Below are positions 14,518 through 21,826 of a stretch of 35,911 nucleotides of DNA, piece after piece. A program made the translations under genes and the position numbers. A model generated the notes under the pieces. That model ran no database searches. It was not told the origin of the DNA and saw nothing but the letters and a program-made list of their open reading frames with translations. Every line of letters begins with the position of its first letter. The stretch's first letter is position 1. Source of the DNA: Verrucomicrobiota bacterium (GTDB lineage Bacteria > Verrucomicrobiota > Verrucomicrobiia > Opitutales > Opitutaceae); contig JACRKC010000092.1 of NCBI GenBank assembly GCA_016235555.1, positions 1 through 35,911 of the forward strand. The letters run 5' to 3'.

Positions 14518-15440
14518 CTGTTGGTCGGGGCGGGGTTCTCCCACGCCGTGAGGAAGGCTTCAACTAACAAAGGAAGATCTTCGCTATAGCCGCCTTCGAG
14601 GAGGGCGGCGGCGGGGATGGCGTGGCGGGCGCGGACTTCGGCCAGCCAGCGGCCGAGCGTGGCGAAGTCGTCGCGCTCCAGCGTCATCGCGGTGATGGGA
14701 TCGCGCGCATAGGCGTCGAAGCCGGCGGAGACGAGGAGGAGGTCCGGCGCAAACGCGATCACGATCTCGAGCGAGGCGCGCAGGGCCTCCATGTGCTGGG
14801 CGCGTGGCGTGCGCGGGGCGACGGGCCAGTTGCGGGTGAGCGGGCCGAGGTCGTGCGTGCCGGTGCCGGGGTAGCCGGGGTGCTGGTGGACGGAGGTGAA
14901 CAAGAGCGCGCCGGCGTCGGGGCCGTCCACGGCCGAGGTGGCGGCGTGGAGGATGGACTCGGTGCCGTTGCCGTGGTGGGCGTCGAAATCCCACACGGCG
15001 ACACGTTTTGCGCCGAGCACGCGGCGGGCATGCAACGCGGCGATCGCGATCTGGTTGAGGTAACAGAAACCCATCGCGGTGCCGGCGGTCGCGTGGTGGC
15101 CGGGCGGGCGCATGAGCGAGAAGACGGGAGTGCGGACCTTGAGCGCGTGCTGCACGGCCGCCAGCGCGGCGGCGACGGAGCGGCGCGCATGGTCGGCGAT
15201 GCCGGGAAACCAGGGCGTGTCGGCGTCGAAGTCGCGCGGTTGGACGAGGCGTTTCAGGTGGGCGGGCGTGTGCGCGAGGAGGAGCGCGGTGTCGGTGGCG
15301 AGCGCAGGGTCGGGCACGCGCCACTCCCAGTCCGGGTGAGTCGCGCGCAGGTGGTCGGCCGTGCGCGTGACGCGGGCCGGCTGCTCGGGTCGCATCGAGG
15401 AACCGTAGCCGGCGCACCGGGGGTCGTGGAGGAGGAGCAT
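14514..15440 (-). CDS. Histone-deacetylase-fold amidohydrolase (class II HDAC / acetylpolyamine amidohydrolase-like)
   Basis: This 308-residue zinc hydrolase shows the family signatures: MRPPGHHATAG (tandem His charge relay), VAVWDFDAHHGNGTES (zinc-binding Asp and His), SVHQHPGYPGTG, LLVSAGFDAYARDP (second zinc Asp) and ALLEGGYSEDLP. Bacterial members deacetylate acetylpolyamines, acetoin-related or protein acetyl-lysine substrates; which one applies here cannot be told. The start MLLLHDPRCAGYG at 15440 is standard for the family and abuts a conserved hairpin leader (15441-15467). The upstream frame to 15749 runs into the divergent gene. Its stop overlaps the RNase D start, so the two are co-transcribed. 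Confidence 0.9.
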   Translation of the reverse strand: MLLLHDPRCAGYGSSMRPEQPARVTRTADHLRATHPDWEWRVPDPALATDTALLLAHTPAHLKRLVQPRDFDADTPWFPGIADHARRSVAAALAAVQHALKVRTPVFSLMRPPGHHATAGTAMGFCYLNQIAIAALHARRVLGAKRVAVWDFDAHHGNGTESILHAATSAVDGPDAGALLFTSVHQHPGYPGTGTHDLGPLTRNWPVAPRTPRAQHMEALRASLEIVIAFAPDLLLVSAGFDAYARDPITAMTLERDDFATLGRWLAEVRARHAIPAAALLEGGYSEDLPLLVEAFLTAWENPAPTNR

Positions 15441-15467
15441 GAGTTTTTTGCTGCGCAAAAACCTAAG
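15441..15467 (-). promoter_or_regulatory. 27-nt hairpin leader abutting the HDAC-like start codon
   Basis: Read on the minus strand: CTTAGG, then stem TTTTTGC-GCA-GCAAAAA, then ACTC directly before ATG. The divergent queC gene has a leader of identical length and layout (15552-15578). Three positions differ in the stem/loop, including a T-A to C-G compensatory pair. It may be a shared operator, an RNA leader or a REP-like pair. Confidence 0.6.
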
Positions 15468-15551
15468 ATGGGTGGAGCGGGGGATGGCAACGGCGAGGAT
15501 GATCGAAAAAGTCGACGCGCTGGTTAGCTTCTTGCCCGGGGAAGTTTGCCT

Positions 15552-15578
15552 CTTAGGTTTTCGCGCGGCGAAAACCTG
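15552..15578 (+). promoter_or_regulatory. 27-nt hairpin leader abutting the queC start codon
   Basis: CTTAGG is followed by stem TTTTCGC-GCG-GCGAAAA and then CCTG directly before ATG. The stem extends to nine perfect pairs (GGTTTTCGC/GCGAAAACC). It mirrors the leader of the divergent HDAC-like gene at 15441-15467. It does not resemble the preQ1-I or preQ1-II riboswitch consensus, although a queuosine-linked RNA element cannot be excluded. Confidence 0.6.
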
Positions 15579-16262
15579 ATGAAAGTCGTCGTGCTCTGCT
15601 CCGGCGGGATGGATTCCGTGACTGCGCTCCACTGGGCGCGGCGGGAGCACGACGTGCGCGCGGTGGTGAGCTTTGACTATGGCGCGAAACACAATCACTG
15701 CGAAATCCCCTTCGCGCGCGAGCACGCCGCGGCGCTCGGGGTGCGGCACGAGTTGATCGCGCTGGATTTTGTGGAGCGGCTGTTCGCGTCGGATTTATTG
15801 AAGAGCGGCGGGGCGGTGCCCGACGGCCATTACGAGGAGAGGGTCATGAAGCAGACGGTGGTGCCGTTCCGGAACGCGATCATGCTCTCGATCGCGTGCG
15901 GGTTTGCCGAGAGCGCAGGTGCGGACGGGCTCGTGATCGCGGCGCACGGCGGCGACCACGCGATCTATCCGGATTGCCGCGAGGAGTTCATGCGCGCGAT
16001 GGGCGAGGCGATGCGGCTCGGGACCTACGCGGGGGTGCAACTGCTGCGGCCGTTCATCGCGCTGAACAAGGGGCGGATCGCCGCCGAGGGCGCGCGGCTC
16101 GGCGTGGATTTCGCCCGCACGTGGTCGTGCTACAAGGGCGGCGCGATCCACTGCGGCACGTGCGGCACGTGCGTGGAGCGGCGCGAGGCGTTTGCCCAGG
16201 CCGGCGTCGCTGATCCGACGGAGTATGCGAGCCAGGCACCGCTGCCACCGAAACCAATCTAG
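15579..16262 (+). CDS. queC: 7-cyano-7-deazaguanine synthase
   Basis: This 227-residue ATP-dependent enzyme converts 7-carboxy-7-deazaguanine to preQ0 in queuosine synthesis. It has the PP-loop motif VVLCSGGMDSVTALHWA at the N-terminus, FRNAIMLSIACGFAE and AAHGGDHAIYPDCREEF in the middle, and the C-terminal zinc-binding Cys cluster WSCYKGGAIHCGTCGTCVERREAF. The start at 15579 begins four residues before the first beta strand's CSGG motif; upstream residues to 15546 belong to the hairpin leader. queE follows after an 80-bp gap filled by a palindromic repeat. Together they supply two consecutive late steps of preQ0 formation; queD and queF are not in the window. Confidence 0.95.
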   Translation: MKVVVLCSGGMDSVTALHWARREHDVRAVVSFDYGAKHNHCEIPFAREHAAALGVRHELIALDFVERLFASDLLKSGGAVPDGHYEERVMKQTVVPFRNAIMLSIACGFAESAGADGLVIAAHGGDHAIYPDCREEFMRAMGEAMRLGTYAGVQLLRPFIALNKGRIAAEGARLGVDFARTWSCYKGGAIHCGTCGTCVERREAFAQAGVADPTEYASQAPLPPKPI

Positions 16263-16330
16263 CCACAGATTACACAGATGGGCACAGATAATCGGTCCTC
16301 TTCATCTGTGTTTATCTGTGCAATCTGTGG
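16263..16330. repeat. CACAGAT-type palindrome between queC and queE
   Basis: The left arm has CCACAGATTACACAGATG and another CACAGAT (16263-16289). The right arm has ATCTGTG units ending AATCTGTGG (16304-16330). The inverted repeat, of about 68 bp, is A+T-rich and has the same organisation as the TTTCGTG palindromes at 9016 and 11112. It ends 12 bp before the queE ATG, so a transcript through it would fold just upstream of the queE ribosome-binding region. Confidence 0.88.
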
Positions 16331-16342
16331 CGGAAAAACCGA

Positions 16343-17038
16343 ATGTTGATTTCTGAGATTTTCTATTCGCTTCAGGGCGAGGGCGAGCTGACGGGCGTGC
16401 CGTCGGTGTTTGTGCGCACGAGTGGCTGCAATCTCCGCTGCGTCTGGTGCGACACGCCCTACGCCTCGTGGAATCCCGAGGGCACGATGCGAACCGTCGC
16501 GCAGATCGTGGCCGAGGTCGGGAGCCACCCGGTCGCGCGGCACGTGGTGTTGACCGGCGGCGAACCGATGATCGCGAAGGAGATCCACGCGCTCGCCGGC
16601 GAACTGAAGGCGGCCGGCCGCCACCTTACGATCGAGACCGCGGCGACGGTCGCGCCGGGCGGCATCGCGTGCGATCTCGCGTCGCTCTCGCCGAAGCTGC
16701 TCAACTCCGCGCCCGATCCGATCGAGCACGGTCCGTGGCGGAAGAAGCACGAAGCCACGCGGTGGCAGCCGGACGTCGTGCGGGCGTGGATCGATGCGTA
16801 TCCCTATCAGTTCAAGTTCGTGGTCGCGCGGCCCGAGGACATCGAGGAACTGGAGCACATGCTCGCGGCGCTGCACCGCGAGATTCCGCGGCACAAAGTG
16901 CTGCTGATGCCGGAGGCGACTTCGCTGGAGAAAATGCGCACGCGGGCCGCGTGGCTCGGCGAGGTGTGCAAGGCGCGCGGCTACCGCTACGCGCACCGGC
17001 TGCACATCGAGCTTTACGGCAACCAACGCGGGACGTGA
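16343..17038 (+). CDS. queE: 7-carboxy-7-deazaguanine synthase (radical SAM)
   Basis: This 231-residue radical SAM enzyme converts 6-carboxytetrahydropterin to 7-carboxy-7-deazaguanine, the step before QueC. The N-terminus MLISEIFYSLQGEGELTGVPSV carries the family's substrate-binding YSLQGEG. The iron-sulphur motif is CNLRCVWCDTPYA (C-x3-C-x2-C), followed by VVLTGGEPM (SAM-binding GGE). The length is typical. The start ATG at 16343 is close to the conserved EIFYS motif. It lies downstream of queC on the same strand and probably belongs to the same operon. Confidence 0.95.
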   Translation: MLISEIFYSLQGEGELTGVPSVFVRTSGCNLRCVWCDTPYASWNPEGTMRTVAQIVAEVGSHPVARHVVLTGGEPMIAKEIHALAGELKAAGRHLTIETAATVAPGGIACDLASLSPKLLNSAPDPIEHGPWRKKHEATRWQPDVVRAWIDAYPYQFKFVVARPEDIEELEHMLAALHREIPRHKVLLMPEATSLEKMRTRAAWLGEVCKARGYRYAHRLHIELYGNQRGT

Positions 17039-17349
17039 CGGCGCGGACGGCGAGTCGGCGGGAGCCGAGCGGGCGGGAGGTGGCGCGGTGCTTCAGTCCG
17101 CGTTGCGGAGGAGAAAGTGCGGGCCGGGCGCATCTCAGACCGTAACTGGTATCACTTTCCTGCCCGGCGGAGGGACGCTTTTCCAAGCGCCCAACCTCGG
17201 CGGTTGAAAACCGCCGCTCCGTCGCTCTCACCGGACGGCGAGAAGGTGAGCTGCGTCAGCCCGATGCGCGAGGCTCAATCGTCCGGCCGTGGTGGGTGAT
17301 GGGATGAAGTGTTGTCGGGGTGGGTGGGTTGGGTTTGAGTGCGCGGGCA
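17039..17349. repeat. Gene-free stretch with a composite nested palindrome
   Basis: No gene is supportable here. Within it, 17145-17256 is a copy of the GCGCAGCTCA-ended composite element. The inner hairpins are GGACGCTT-TTCC-AAGCGCC-like and GGCGGTTGAAAACCGCC. The outer ends are ATCACTTTCCTGCC on the left and GGCGAGAAGGTGAGCTGCG on the right, an imperfect inverted repeat. The rest (17039-17144 and 17257-17349) shows nothing I can name. Confidence 0.7.
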
Positions 17350-17823
17350 ATGGAGACCGGCCCGGCGAAATGGTGGAGGCGCGACAGCGTGCGGCGTGCG
17401 TGCGGTGGCGCGGGGCTGGTGGCGTTGGCGGGGCTGTCGGGCTGGAACGTCGTGGACACGGTCGGACGCGTGCCGGTGCCGCCGCTCGTGGCGAGCGTGG
17501 GCGAGCCGGATGCGGTGGTGGCGATGGAGCGGCGGCTCGGGCGGCTGCGCTTCACGCTGGAGCGCCGCGGGCTACGCGGGCCGATCGGCTACGTGGGAGA
17601 CCGGCCGGGGACCGGGGTGCTCGACGGGCCGCAGACGGTCGCGGATTTTTTTCAGGCGCAGTTCGTGCTCGTGCCGGTGGTGCTGGATCTGAGCGTGGAG
17701 CGGCGGGAGTGGGCGGTGGCAAACTTGCGGGCGGCGAGTCCGCTGACCCGCGTGCCGGCGGGCTTTGCGGTGGTGGAGGATTTCGGCGGCGGCGTTTTCC
17801 TGCTGCGAAAGGCCGCGCCGTGA
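17350..17823 (+). CDS. Membrane-anchored hypothetical protein upstream of a GT-C-like gene
   Basis: This 157-residue protein is not recognised. METGPAKWWRRDSVRR is followed by one hydrophobic segment (about residues 18-34, GGAGLVALAGLSGWNVV) with positive charges before it, so the N-terminus is cytoplasmic and the rest probably periplasmic. The soluble part contains LRGPIGYVGDRPGTGVLDG, QAQFVLVPVVLD and FAVVEDFGGGVFLLRK. Its TGA stop overlaps the GTG start of the next gene (GTGA, 17820-17823), which means translational coupling and a shared role with the membrane protein downstream. The start at 17350 is chosen over 17320 because it is closest to the charged n-region. Confidence 0.7.
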   Translation: METGPAKWWRRDSVRRACGGAGLVALAGLSGWNVVDTVGRVPVPPLVASVGEPDAVVAMERRLGRLRFTLERRGLRGPIGYVGDRPGTGVLDGPQTVADFFQAQFVLVPVVLDLSVERREWAVANLRAASPLTRVPAGFAVVEDFGGGVFLLRKAAP

Positions 17824-19817
17824 CGGCGACGTTGCTCGCCGGGCTTGGTGTGGCGTGGACGCTCGGCGTGCTCCTCGTGGCGGCGGTGTGGCCGCGATCG
17901 CGGATGCTGGCGGCTGATGGGGCGGTGATTCTTCCGCTGGGGCTCGGCGTGGGACTGGGAGCGACCTCGGTGTTGTTTTTCGTCGCCTCACTGGTCGTGC
18001 GACAGCCGGTGGCGATCGCGGCGCTGGGTGAGGCGGTGGCGATCGCGGGGCTCACGTGGTGGCTGTGGCGGCGGAGGGCGGTCGAGGACACGAGCGGGAC
18101 GAGGCGGGACGCCTCATCCACGACGGGGTGGGTGGCCTGGGTGGTGGGTTCGATTCTGGCGCAGGCAGGTGTGGTGGCCGCGGTGGTGGCGCGGCGGGCG
18201 TGGGCGGCGGAGCCGTGGGGCGCGTGGGACGGGTGGGCGATCTGGAACATGCGGGCGCGTTTCATCGCCCGGGCCGGGACGGCGTGGACCGATGCGCTGC
18301 GCTTCACGGAACTCGGTTGGTCGCATCTCGATTATCCGCTGCTGGTGCCGGCGAGCGTGGCGCGGGCGTGGGCGTGGGGTGGCGGCGAGAGTGCGGCGGC
18401 GGCGGGATTGGTTTCGGTGTCATTCGGGGCCGCGACCGTCGCCCTGCTCGTGGCGGTCGTGGCGCGGTTGCGCGGGGTGTTGGTGGCGGGCATCGGCGGG
18501 CTGGTGCTGCTCGGCACGCCGTTTTTCGTGACGTTTTCGGCCAACGAACACGCGGATATCCCGCTCGGTTTTTTCGTGCTGGCGACGATGGCGCTCGTGG
18601 CGCTGAGCGGGCGCGAACCGGCGTCGCGCGGGTGGACGGTGCTCGCGGGCGTGACGGCGGGGCTCGCGGCGTGGACGAAGAACGAGGGAGTGATGTTCGC
18701 GGTGATCGTGCTCGCGGGCGGTGCGGTGGCCGCGGGGAGGCGGGGTGAGTGGCGGACGGTCCGGGCGCTCGCGGCGGGTGCGGCGGCGGCACTGGTGCCG
18801 GTGGGGTATTTCAAACTGGCGCTGGCGCCGGGCAACGACCTGGTGTCGGGCACGCTCGCAGCGCGGCTGGCGCAACTGGTGTCGCCGGAGCGGCACGCGG
18901 AAATCGCGGCGGCGTTGTGGCGCGACGGGGGTGGGTTCGGCGAGTGGCGCGTGCTGCCGTTTGTGGCGATGGCGCTGGCGCTCGCGACGCCGGGCGCGCG
19001 ACGGCTGGTCGGGCGCGAGCGGGCCGTGGCGTGGCTGCTCGCGCTGACGCTCGCGGGTTACTACGCGGTTTATCTCATCACGCCGTGGGATCTGGCGTCG
19101 CACCTCGCGAGTTCCCTGCCGCGCTTGCTGGTGCAACTCTGGCCGGGCGCGGTGCTGTGGTGGTGCCTGCTGGCGGGGACAGCCGTGGACGGCGCAAAGG
19201 GTGGGGCCCGACCGCCGGGCGGGCTGGGCGCTGGCGGCGCGCACGCCGCCGATCAGGCCGGCCCGGAGGTCCGGCCCCACCCGCAGACGTCCGGCGACAT
19301 TCTGGCCGCGCCGTCCGGGTGGAAGCTTTCACGCGGGTTCGCGGCGGCCGTTTGCGCAGCGAATGCAGCCGTGGCGCTGGCGGGCGGTTGGTGGTTCGCG
19401 CGGCAACTCGCGCCGGGCGAGGAGGCGGCGGCGCGTGTCGCGGGCGGAGCGGTGAGCGTGGTGGCGGGCGAGGGTTGGTTCGGTCGCGAGCGGCACGGGC
19501 GCAACACATGGCGCTGGAGTCCGGGTCGCGGCGAACTGAAGTTGCACGTGGAGGCGCGGCGCGGCATGGCGCGGGCCGGGTTGGGGTTTGCGTTGCGGAG
19601 CATCACGGCGCGGACGGTTGCGGTGACCCTCGACGGTCGCGAGGTGTGGCGGGGTGAGGCCGGCCCGAAGCAGACGCCGGTCGTGATCCCCGACGTGGCG
19701 TTGCGGCCAGGGATCTCGACGCTGGTGTTCGCGTCGGAGGCCCCGCCGGTAAGGGAGGCGGCGGACCCGGGAGCGCGGGCGCTGGGGTTTGCGGTTTACG
19801 ACCTGCGGGTGGAGTAG
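17820..19817 (+). CDS. Polytopic membrane protein, GT-C (ArnT/PMT-like) glycosyltransferase candidate, with two in-frame repeats
   Basis: This is a 665-residue protein. Around ten hydrophobic segments alternate with charged loops. The segment AWGAWDGWAIWNMRARF followed by SHLDYPLLVP resembles the first luminal loop and acidic residues of lipid-linked-sugar GT-C enzymes (family 39-like). A C-terminal soluble beta-rich domain (about residue 540 onward) follows the last membrane spans. Two palindromic elements lie inside the frame. One is at 18099-18124 (residues 94-102). The other is at 19201-19280 (residues 461-487), encoding a Gly/Ala/Pro/His-rich loop between two hydrophobic segments. The start is the GTG overlapping the previous stop; a longer frame to 17289 is spurious. 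Donor and acceptor sugars are unknown. Confidence 0.75.
   Translation: MTATLLAGLGVAWTLGVLLVAAVWPRSRMLAADGAVILPLGLGVGLGATSVLFFVASLVVRQPVAIAALGEAVAIAGLTWWLWRRRAVEDTSGTRRDASSTTGWVAWVVGSILAQAGVVAAVVARRAWAAEPWGAWDGWAIWNMRARFIARAGTAWTDALRFTELGWSHLDYPLLVPASVARAWAWGGGESAAAAGLVSVSFGAATVALLVAVVARLRGVLVAGIGGLVLLGTPFFVTFSANEHADIPLGFFVLATMALVALSGREPASRGWTVLAGVTAGLAAWTKNEGVMFAVIVLAGGAVAAGRRGEWRTVRALAAGAAAALVPVGYFKLALAPGNDLVSGTLAARLAQLVSPERHAEIAAALWRDGGGFGEWRVLPFVAMALALATPGARRLVGRERAVAWLLALTLAGYYAVYLITPWDLASHLASSLPRLLVQLWPGAVLWWCLLAGTAVDGAKGGARPPGGLGAGGAHAADQAGPEVRPHPQTSGDILAAPSGWKLSRGFAAAVCAANAAVALAGGWWFARQLAPGEEAAARVAGGAVSVVAGEGWFGRERHGRNTWRWSPGRGELKLHVEARRGMARAGLGFALRSITARTVAVTLDGREVWRGEAGPKQTPVVIPDVALRPGISTLVFASEAPPVREAADPGARALGFAVYDLRVE
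18099..18124. repeat. GAGGCG-GGA-CGCCTC hairpin inside a GT-C-like gene
   Basis: The sequence ACGAGGCGGGACGCCTCATC is followed by CACGAC. The same hairpin plus CCACGAC tail occurs at 31704-31731 and inverted at 31395-31422. Here it lies in frame in a presumed cytoplasmic loop between hydrophobic segments, encoding TRRDASST-like residues. Confidence 0.8.
19201..19280. repeat. 80-bp inverted palindrome pair inside a GT-C-like gene
   Basis: GTGGGGCCCGACC at 19201 is matched by the inverse GGTCCGGCCCCAC ending at 19280. Internal GC-rich hairpins include GGCGGCG/CGCCGCC. It encodes a Gly/Pro/Ala/His-rich stretch in a loop between membrane segments, and the frame stays open. Confidence 0.8.
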
Positions 19818-19899
19818 CGCGGCCCCGGCGGACCCGGACGGAAGCATCGCGCCACGTCGATTTTCCGCCGTCAGTTCAACGCGCGAAGCGCGATGAATG

Positions 19900-20009
19900 A
19901 TGCCAGTTACGTTGTGGTTTGGCATCGCAGGCCCGGCCGGTGACCGGGCAGCCCGCTCACCGGGCGGGCCTACAAAATCCAAAGTGCCGAAGCGCCACGC
20001 AACTGGCAT
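19900..20009. repeat. Composite element with ATGCCAGTT terminal inverted repeats
   Basis: The outer ends are ATGCCAGTTACG (19900) and the inverse CGCAACTGGCAT (ending 20009). Inside is a pair of hairpins, GCCCGGCCGGTGACCGGGC and GCCCGCTCACCGGGCGGGC, the right one with a CCTAC foot near 19968-19973. A half-like copy (CTACC ... CGCAACTGG) lies at about 21247-21316. It sits in the 228-bp gap between two convergent genes. Confidence 0.8.
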
Positions 20010-20045
20010 GACACGCCGGGCATGGGAACGCCGGCGGCGCAGCGG

Positions 20046-20972
20046 TCAAACCGCGAGCAGCCGCTCGCATAGCGCGACCAGGCGGGCGCGCAGCGGTTCA
20101 CCGCGGGCGGTGAAGGCGCGCTGATGTCGTTCGTAGTCCGCGCGCCCCTCGGGGGTCTCGATCGGGATCGGCGGAAAACCGAGCGCCCGCACATCGTAGG
20201 GGCTGGCGCGCATGTCGACCGCGCGAATGTCCCACGCGAGCGCGAAGCAGTCCGCGGTGAGCTCGCTCGGCGTGAAGGGGGCGAGTTTGAACGCCCACTT
20301 GTAGAGGTCCATGTTGGCATGCAGGCAGCCGCGTTGGTCGAGTTGCGGAACGTCGGCGCGCGTGGGCTGGAGCCGGTTGAGGGGGCGCGCGGGCGCAGTG
20401 AAGAACCGGAACGCGTCGAAGTGTGAGCAGCACACCGGCAGCGACTCGGTGATGCGGGCGATCTCCCCGGGCGGATAGCGCAGCGCGCACTGGTTGTGGC
20501 GCACCTCCTCGGGTGTCTGGCGGTAAACCATCGCCCACTCGTGCAGGCCATGGCAGGCAAAGAACGGCGGACGCGTCTGCATCGCAGTAAGCAGCGTGCG
20601 GAGCCAGGCCACGAATTCGCGGCGGTGCGGCGGCAGCGTCGCGCAGTCGAGGATGACGGCGGTCGGCGTGGCCCGGGTCGGGAGACAGGGGCCATTTTCG
20701 ATCTCGCGGTATTCCGGCCGGCGCAGGAATTCGCGCGCGCCATCGCCCGCGAGCGCGAGGTCCGGCCCCGGATGCCAGCGGCGGAACGACGCCGGGCGAA
20801 ACGCGTAGTAGTGGAACAGAAAATCGTGGACGGGGTGCCGCTCGCCCCGCGCCGCGCGGGCCTGGTGCGGATCGGTCCAGACGCGCACGCGGGCCTCATG
20901 CGCGGCCTGGCGCGCGCGCCACTCGGCTTCGGGCAAGATGGTCGCTGCGGAAAGGTGGAAACTGGCTTGCAA
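20046..20972 (-). CDS. 3-methyladenine DNA glycosylase-annotated family protein
   Basis: This protein has about 308 residues. The segments AHEARVRVWTDPHQARAARG, HPVHDFLFHYYAFRPASFRRWHPG, FACHGLHEWAMVYR, CSHFDAFRFFTAPA, GCLHANMDLYKWAFKL and DIRAVDMRASPYDVRALG match from memory a family labelled 3-methyladenine DNA glycosylase in actinobacterial genomes. That label rests on annotation tradition rather than a visible helix-hairpin-helix or AAG fold, so base-excision repair is a weak inference. The many conserved His, Asp and Cys residues suggest a metal or catalytic site. The start is uncertain. TTG at 20972 falls inside a decayed palindrome (20963-21018), and TTG at 20936 (LPEAEWRARQ) is an alternative. 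It is convergent with the GT-C-like gene. Confidence 0.7.
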   Translation of the reverse strand: MQASFHLSAATILPEAEWRARQAAHEARVRVWTDPHQARAARGERHPVHDFLFHYYAFRPASFRRWHPGPDLALAGDGAREFLRRPEYREIENGPCLPTRATPTAVILDCATLPPHRREFVAWLRTLLTAMQTRPPFFACHGLHEWAMVYRQTPEEVRHNQCALRYPPGEIARITESLPVCCSHFDAFRFFTAPARPLNRLQPTRADVPQLDQRGCLHANMDLYKWAFKLAPFTPSELTADCFALAWDIRAVDMRASPYDVRALGFPPIPIETPEGRADYERHQRAFTARGEPLRARLVALCERLLAV

Positions 20973-21018
20973 GCGGTGCGAACGATGCCGGTGCGCCGAA
21001 TCGCCTGCAAGCAGGCTC
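20963..21018. repeat. Decayed copy of the GCCTGC/GCAGGC REPIN
   Basis: The right arm TCGCCTGCAAGCAGGCTCC is nearly identical to the one at 3494-3510. The left arm GGCTTGCAAGCGG has diverged. It overlaps the possible TTG start codon of the minus-strand gene. Confidence 0.75.
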
Positions 21019-21381
21019 CCGGCCGCCGCCGGCCGCGGGGCCTATCTCAGTTTCTTGCCATGCGGAGGGGCGCTTTTCCAGGCGCCCAAGCCCGGCGGTT
21101 GAAAACCGCCGCTCCGTCTCGCTCACTGGACGGCAGGAAACCGAGCTGCGCCGCCGGCCTCGCAGACGACGTGGGCGGCGGCGGGCCGCGCCGCGTGGCC
21201 TTCGGCGGCGGGGTGAAGCGCGCGCGGGCCGGCCGGCCGCGGCGGGATCGACGGCCAGCGGGCTGCCCGGCCGCCGGCCGGGCCTACCAAGCCATACCCC
21301 GACGCAACTGGTTTTACCCCTGCGAGCGCGGCGGGTGCTTCCCTTTTGGCGGCGATTCGGCAAGGTGCGGGGCGTCCCACG
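20973..21381. repeat. Gene-free stretch holding composite palindromes
   Basis: No gene is supportable. At 21041-21152 lies a GCGCAGCTC-ended composite element. Its left end is TATCTCAGTTTCTTGCCA and its right end is GGCAGGAAACCGAGCTGCG. The inner hairpins are GGGGCGCTT-TTCC-AGGCGCCC and GGCGGTTGAAAACCGCC. Another partial element at about 21247-21316 has GGGCCTAC followed by a CGCAACTGG end, like the element at 19900-20009. Confidence 0.75.
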
Positions 21382-21822
21382 ATGTCCGACCATCCGAGAG
21401 TCTCCGCGGCCGAGCCGGTGCTGTTGTTCGATGGCGAGTGCGGGTTGTGCGTGCGCATCGTGCGGTGGCTGCTGCGGATCGATGCGCGCGGGACGTTGCG
21501 CTTCGCGCCGTTGCAGGGGCGGGCCGCGCAGGCGTTCCTGCGGGCGCACGGGCTGCCGGCGGATGATTTCGACTCGCTGGTGTTCGTGGCGGATTGGGCG
21601 GGGGGAAATGCACCGGAGGCGGCGATCGCACGGCGGACGGATGGCGTCATCGCCGCCCTGCGGGCGGTGGATGCCCGGCGCCGGGCCGCCTGCCTCGCGA
21701 TATGGCCGCGGCCGGTGCGCGACCTGGGCTACCGGCTGGTGGCCCGCTGGCGGCGGCGGATTTTTGGCGCGGGAGCCGTGCGGTCGGTCCCGGCCCAAAG
21801 CGCCGCGCGATTCCTCGACTGA
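21382..21822 (+). CDS. DCC-family (DUF393) thiol-disulfide oxidoreductase-like protein
   Basis: This 146-residue protein is of typical family length. The hallmark PVLLFDGECGLCVRIVRWLL contains Asp-Gly-x-Cys-x-x-Cys (the DCC motif) at the N-terminus. It is followed by the thioredoxin-like pattern of a family whose biochemical role is unproven. RFAPLQGRAAQAFLRAHG and the C-terminal DLGYRLVARWRRRIFG are also family-like. The start at 21382 (MSDHPRVSAAEP) is preferred over 21346, which reads through repeat sequence. It is convergent with the TerC gene with only a 4-bp gap. Confidence 0.88.
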   Translation: MSDHPRVSAAEPVLLFDGECGLCVRIVRWLLRIDARGTLRFAPLQGRAAQAFLRAHGLPADDFDSLVFVADWAGGNAPEAAIARRTDGVIAALRAVDARRRAACLAIWPRPVRDLGYRLVARWRRRIFGAGAVRSVPAQSAARFLD

Positions 21823-21826
21823 CCGC

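Noticed and set aside
15468-15578. preQ1 riboswitch upstream of queC
   Set aside because: The hairpin before queC lacks the conserved A-rich tail and pseudoknot pattern of preQ1-I and the long multi-stem layout of preQ1-II, and a mirror copy precedes an unrelated gene.
15579-17038. queC/queE as part of a DNA 7-deazaguanine modification (dpd-like) system with the nearby methyltransferase
   Set aside because: No dpdA-like transglycosylase or other dpd genes in between, and 8 kb of unrelated genes separate them; ordinary tRNA queuosine synthesis is sufficient.
17289-17819. Fusion of the small membrane protein region and the GT-C-like gene into one 842-residue protein
   Set aside because: The long frame passes through the smaller gene in the wrong frame with an Arg/Gly-rich product; the GTGA overlap at 17820 explains the arrangement better.
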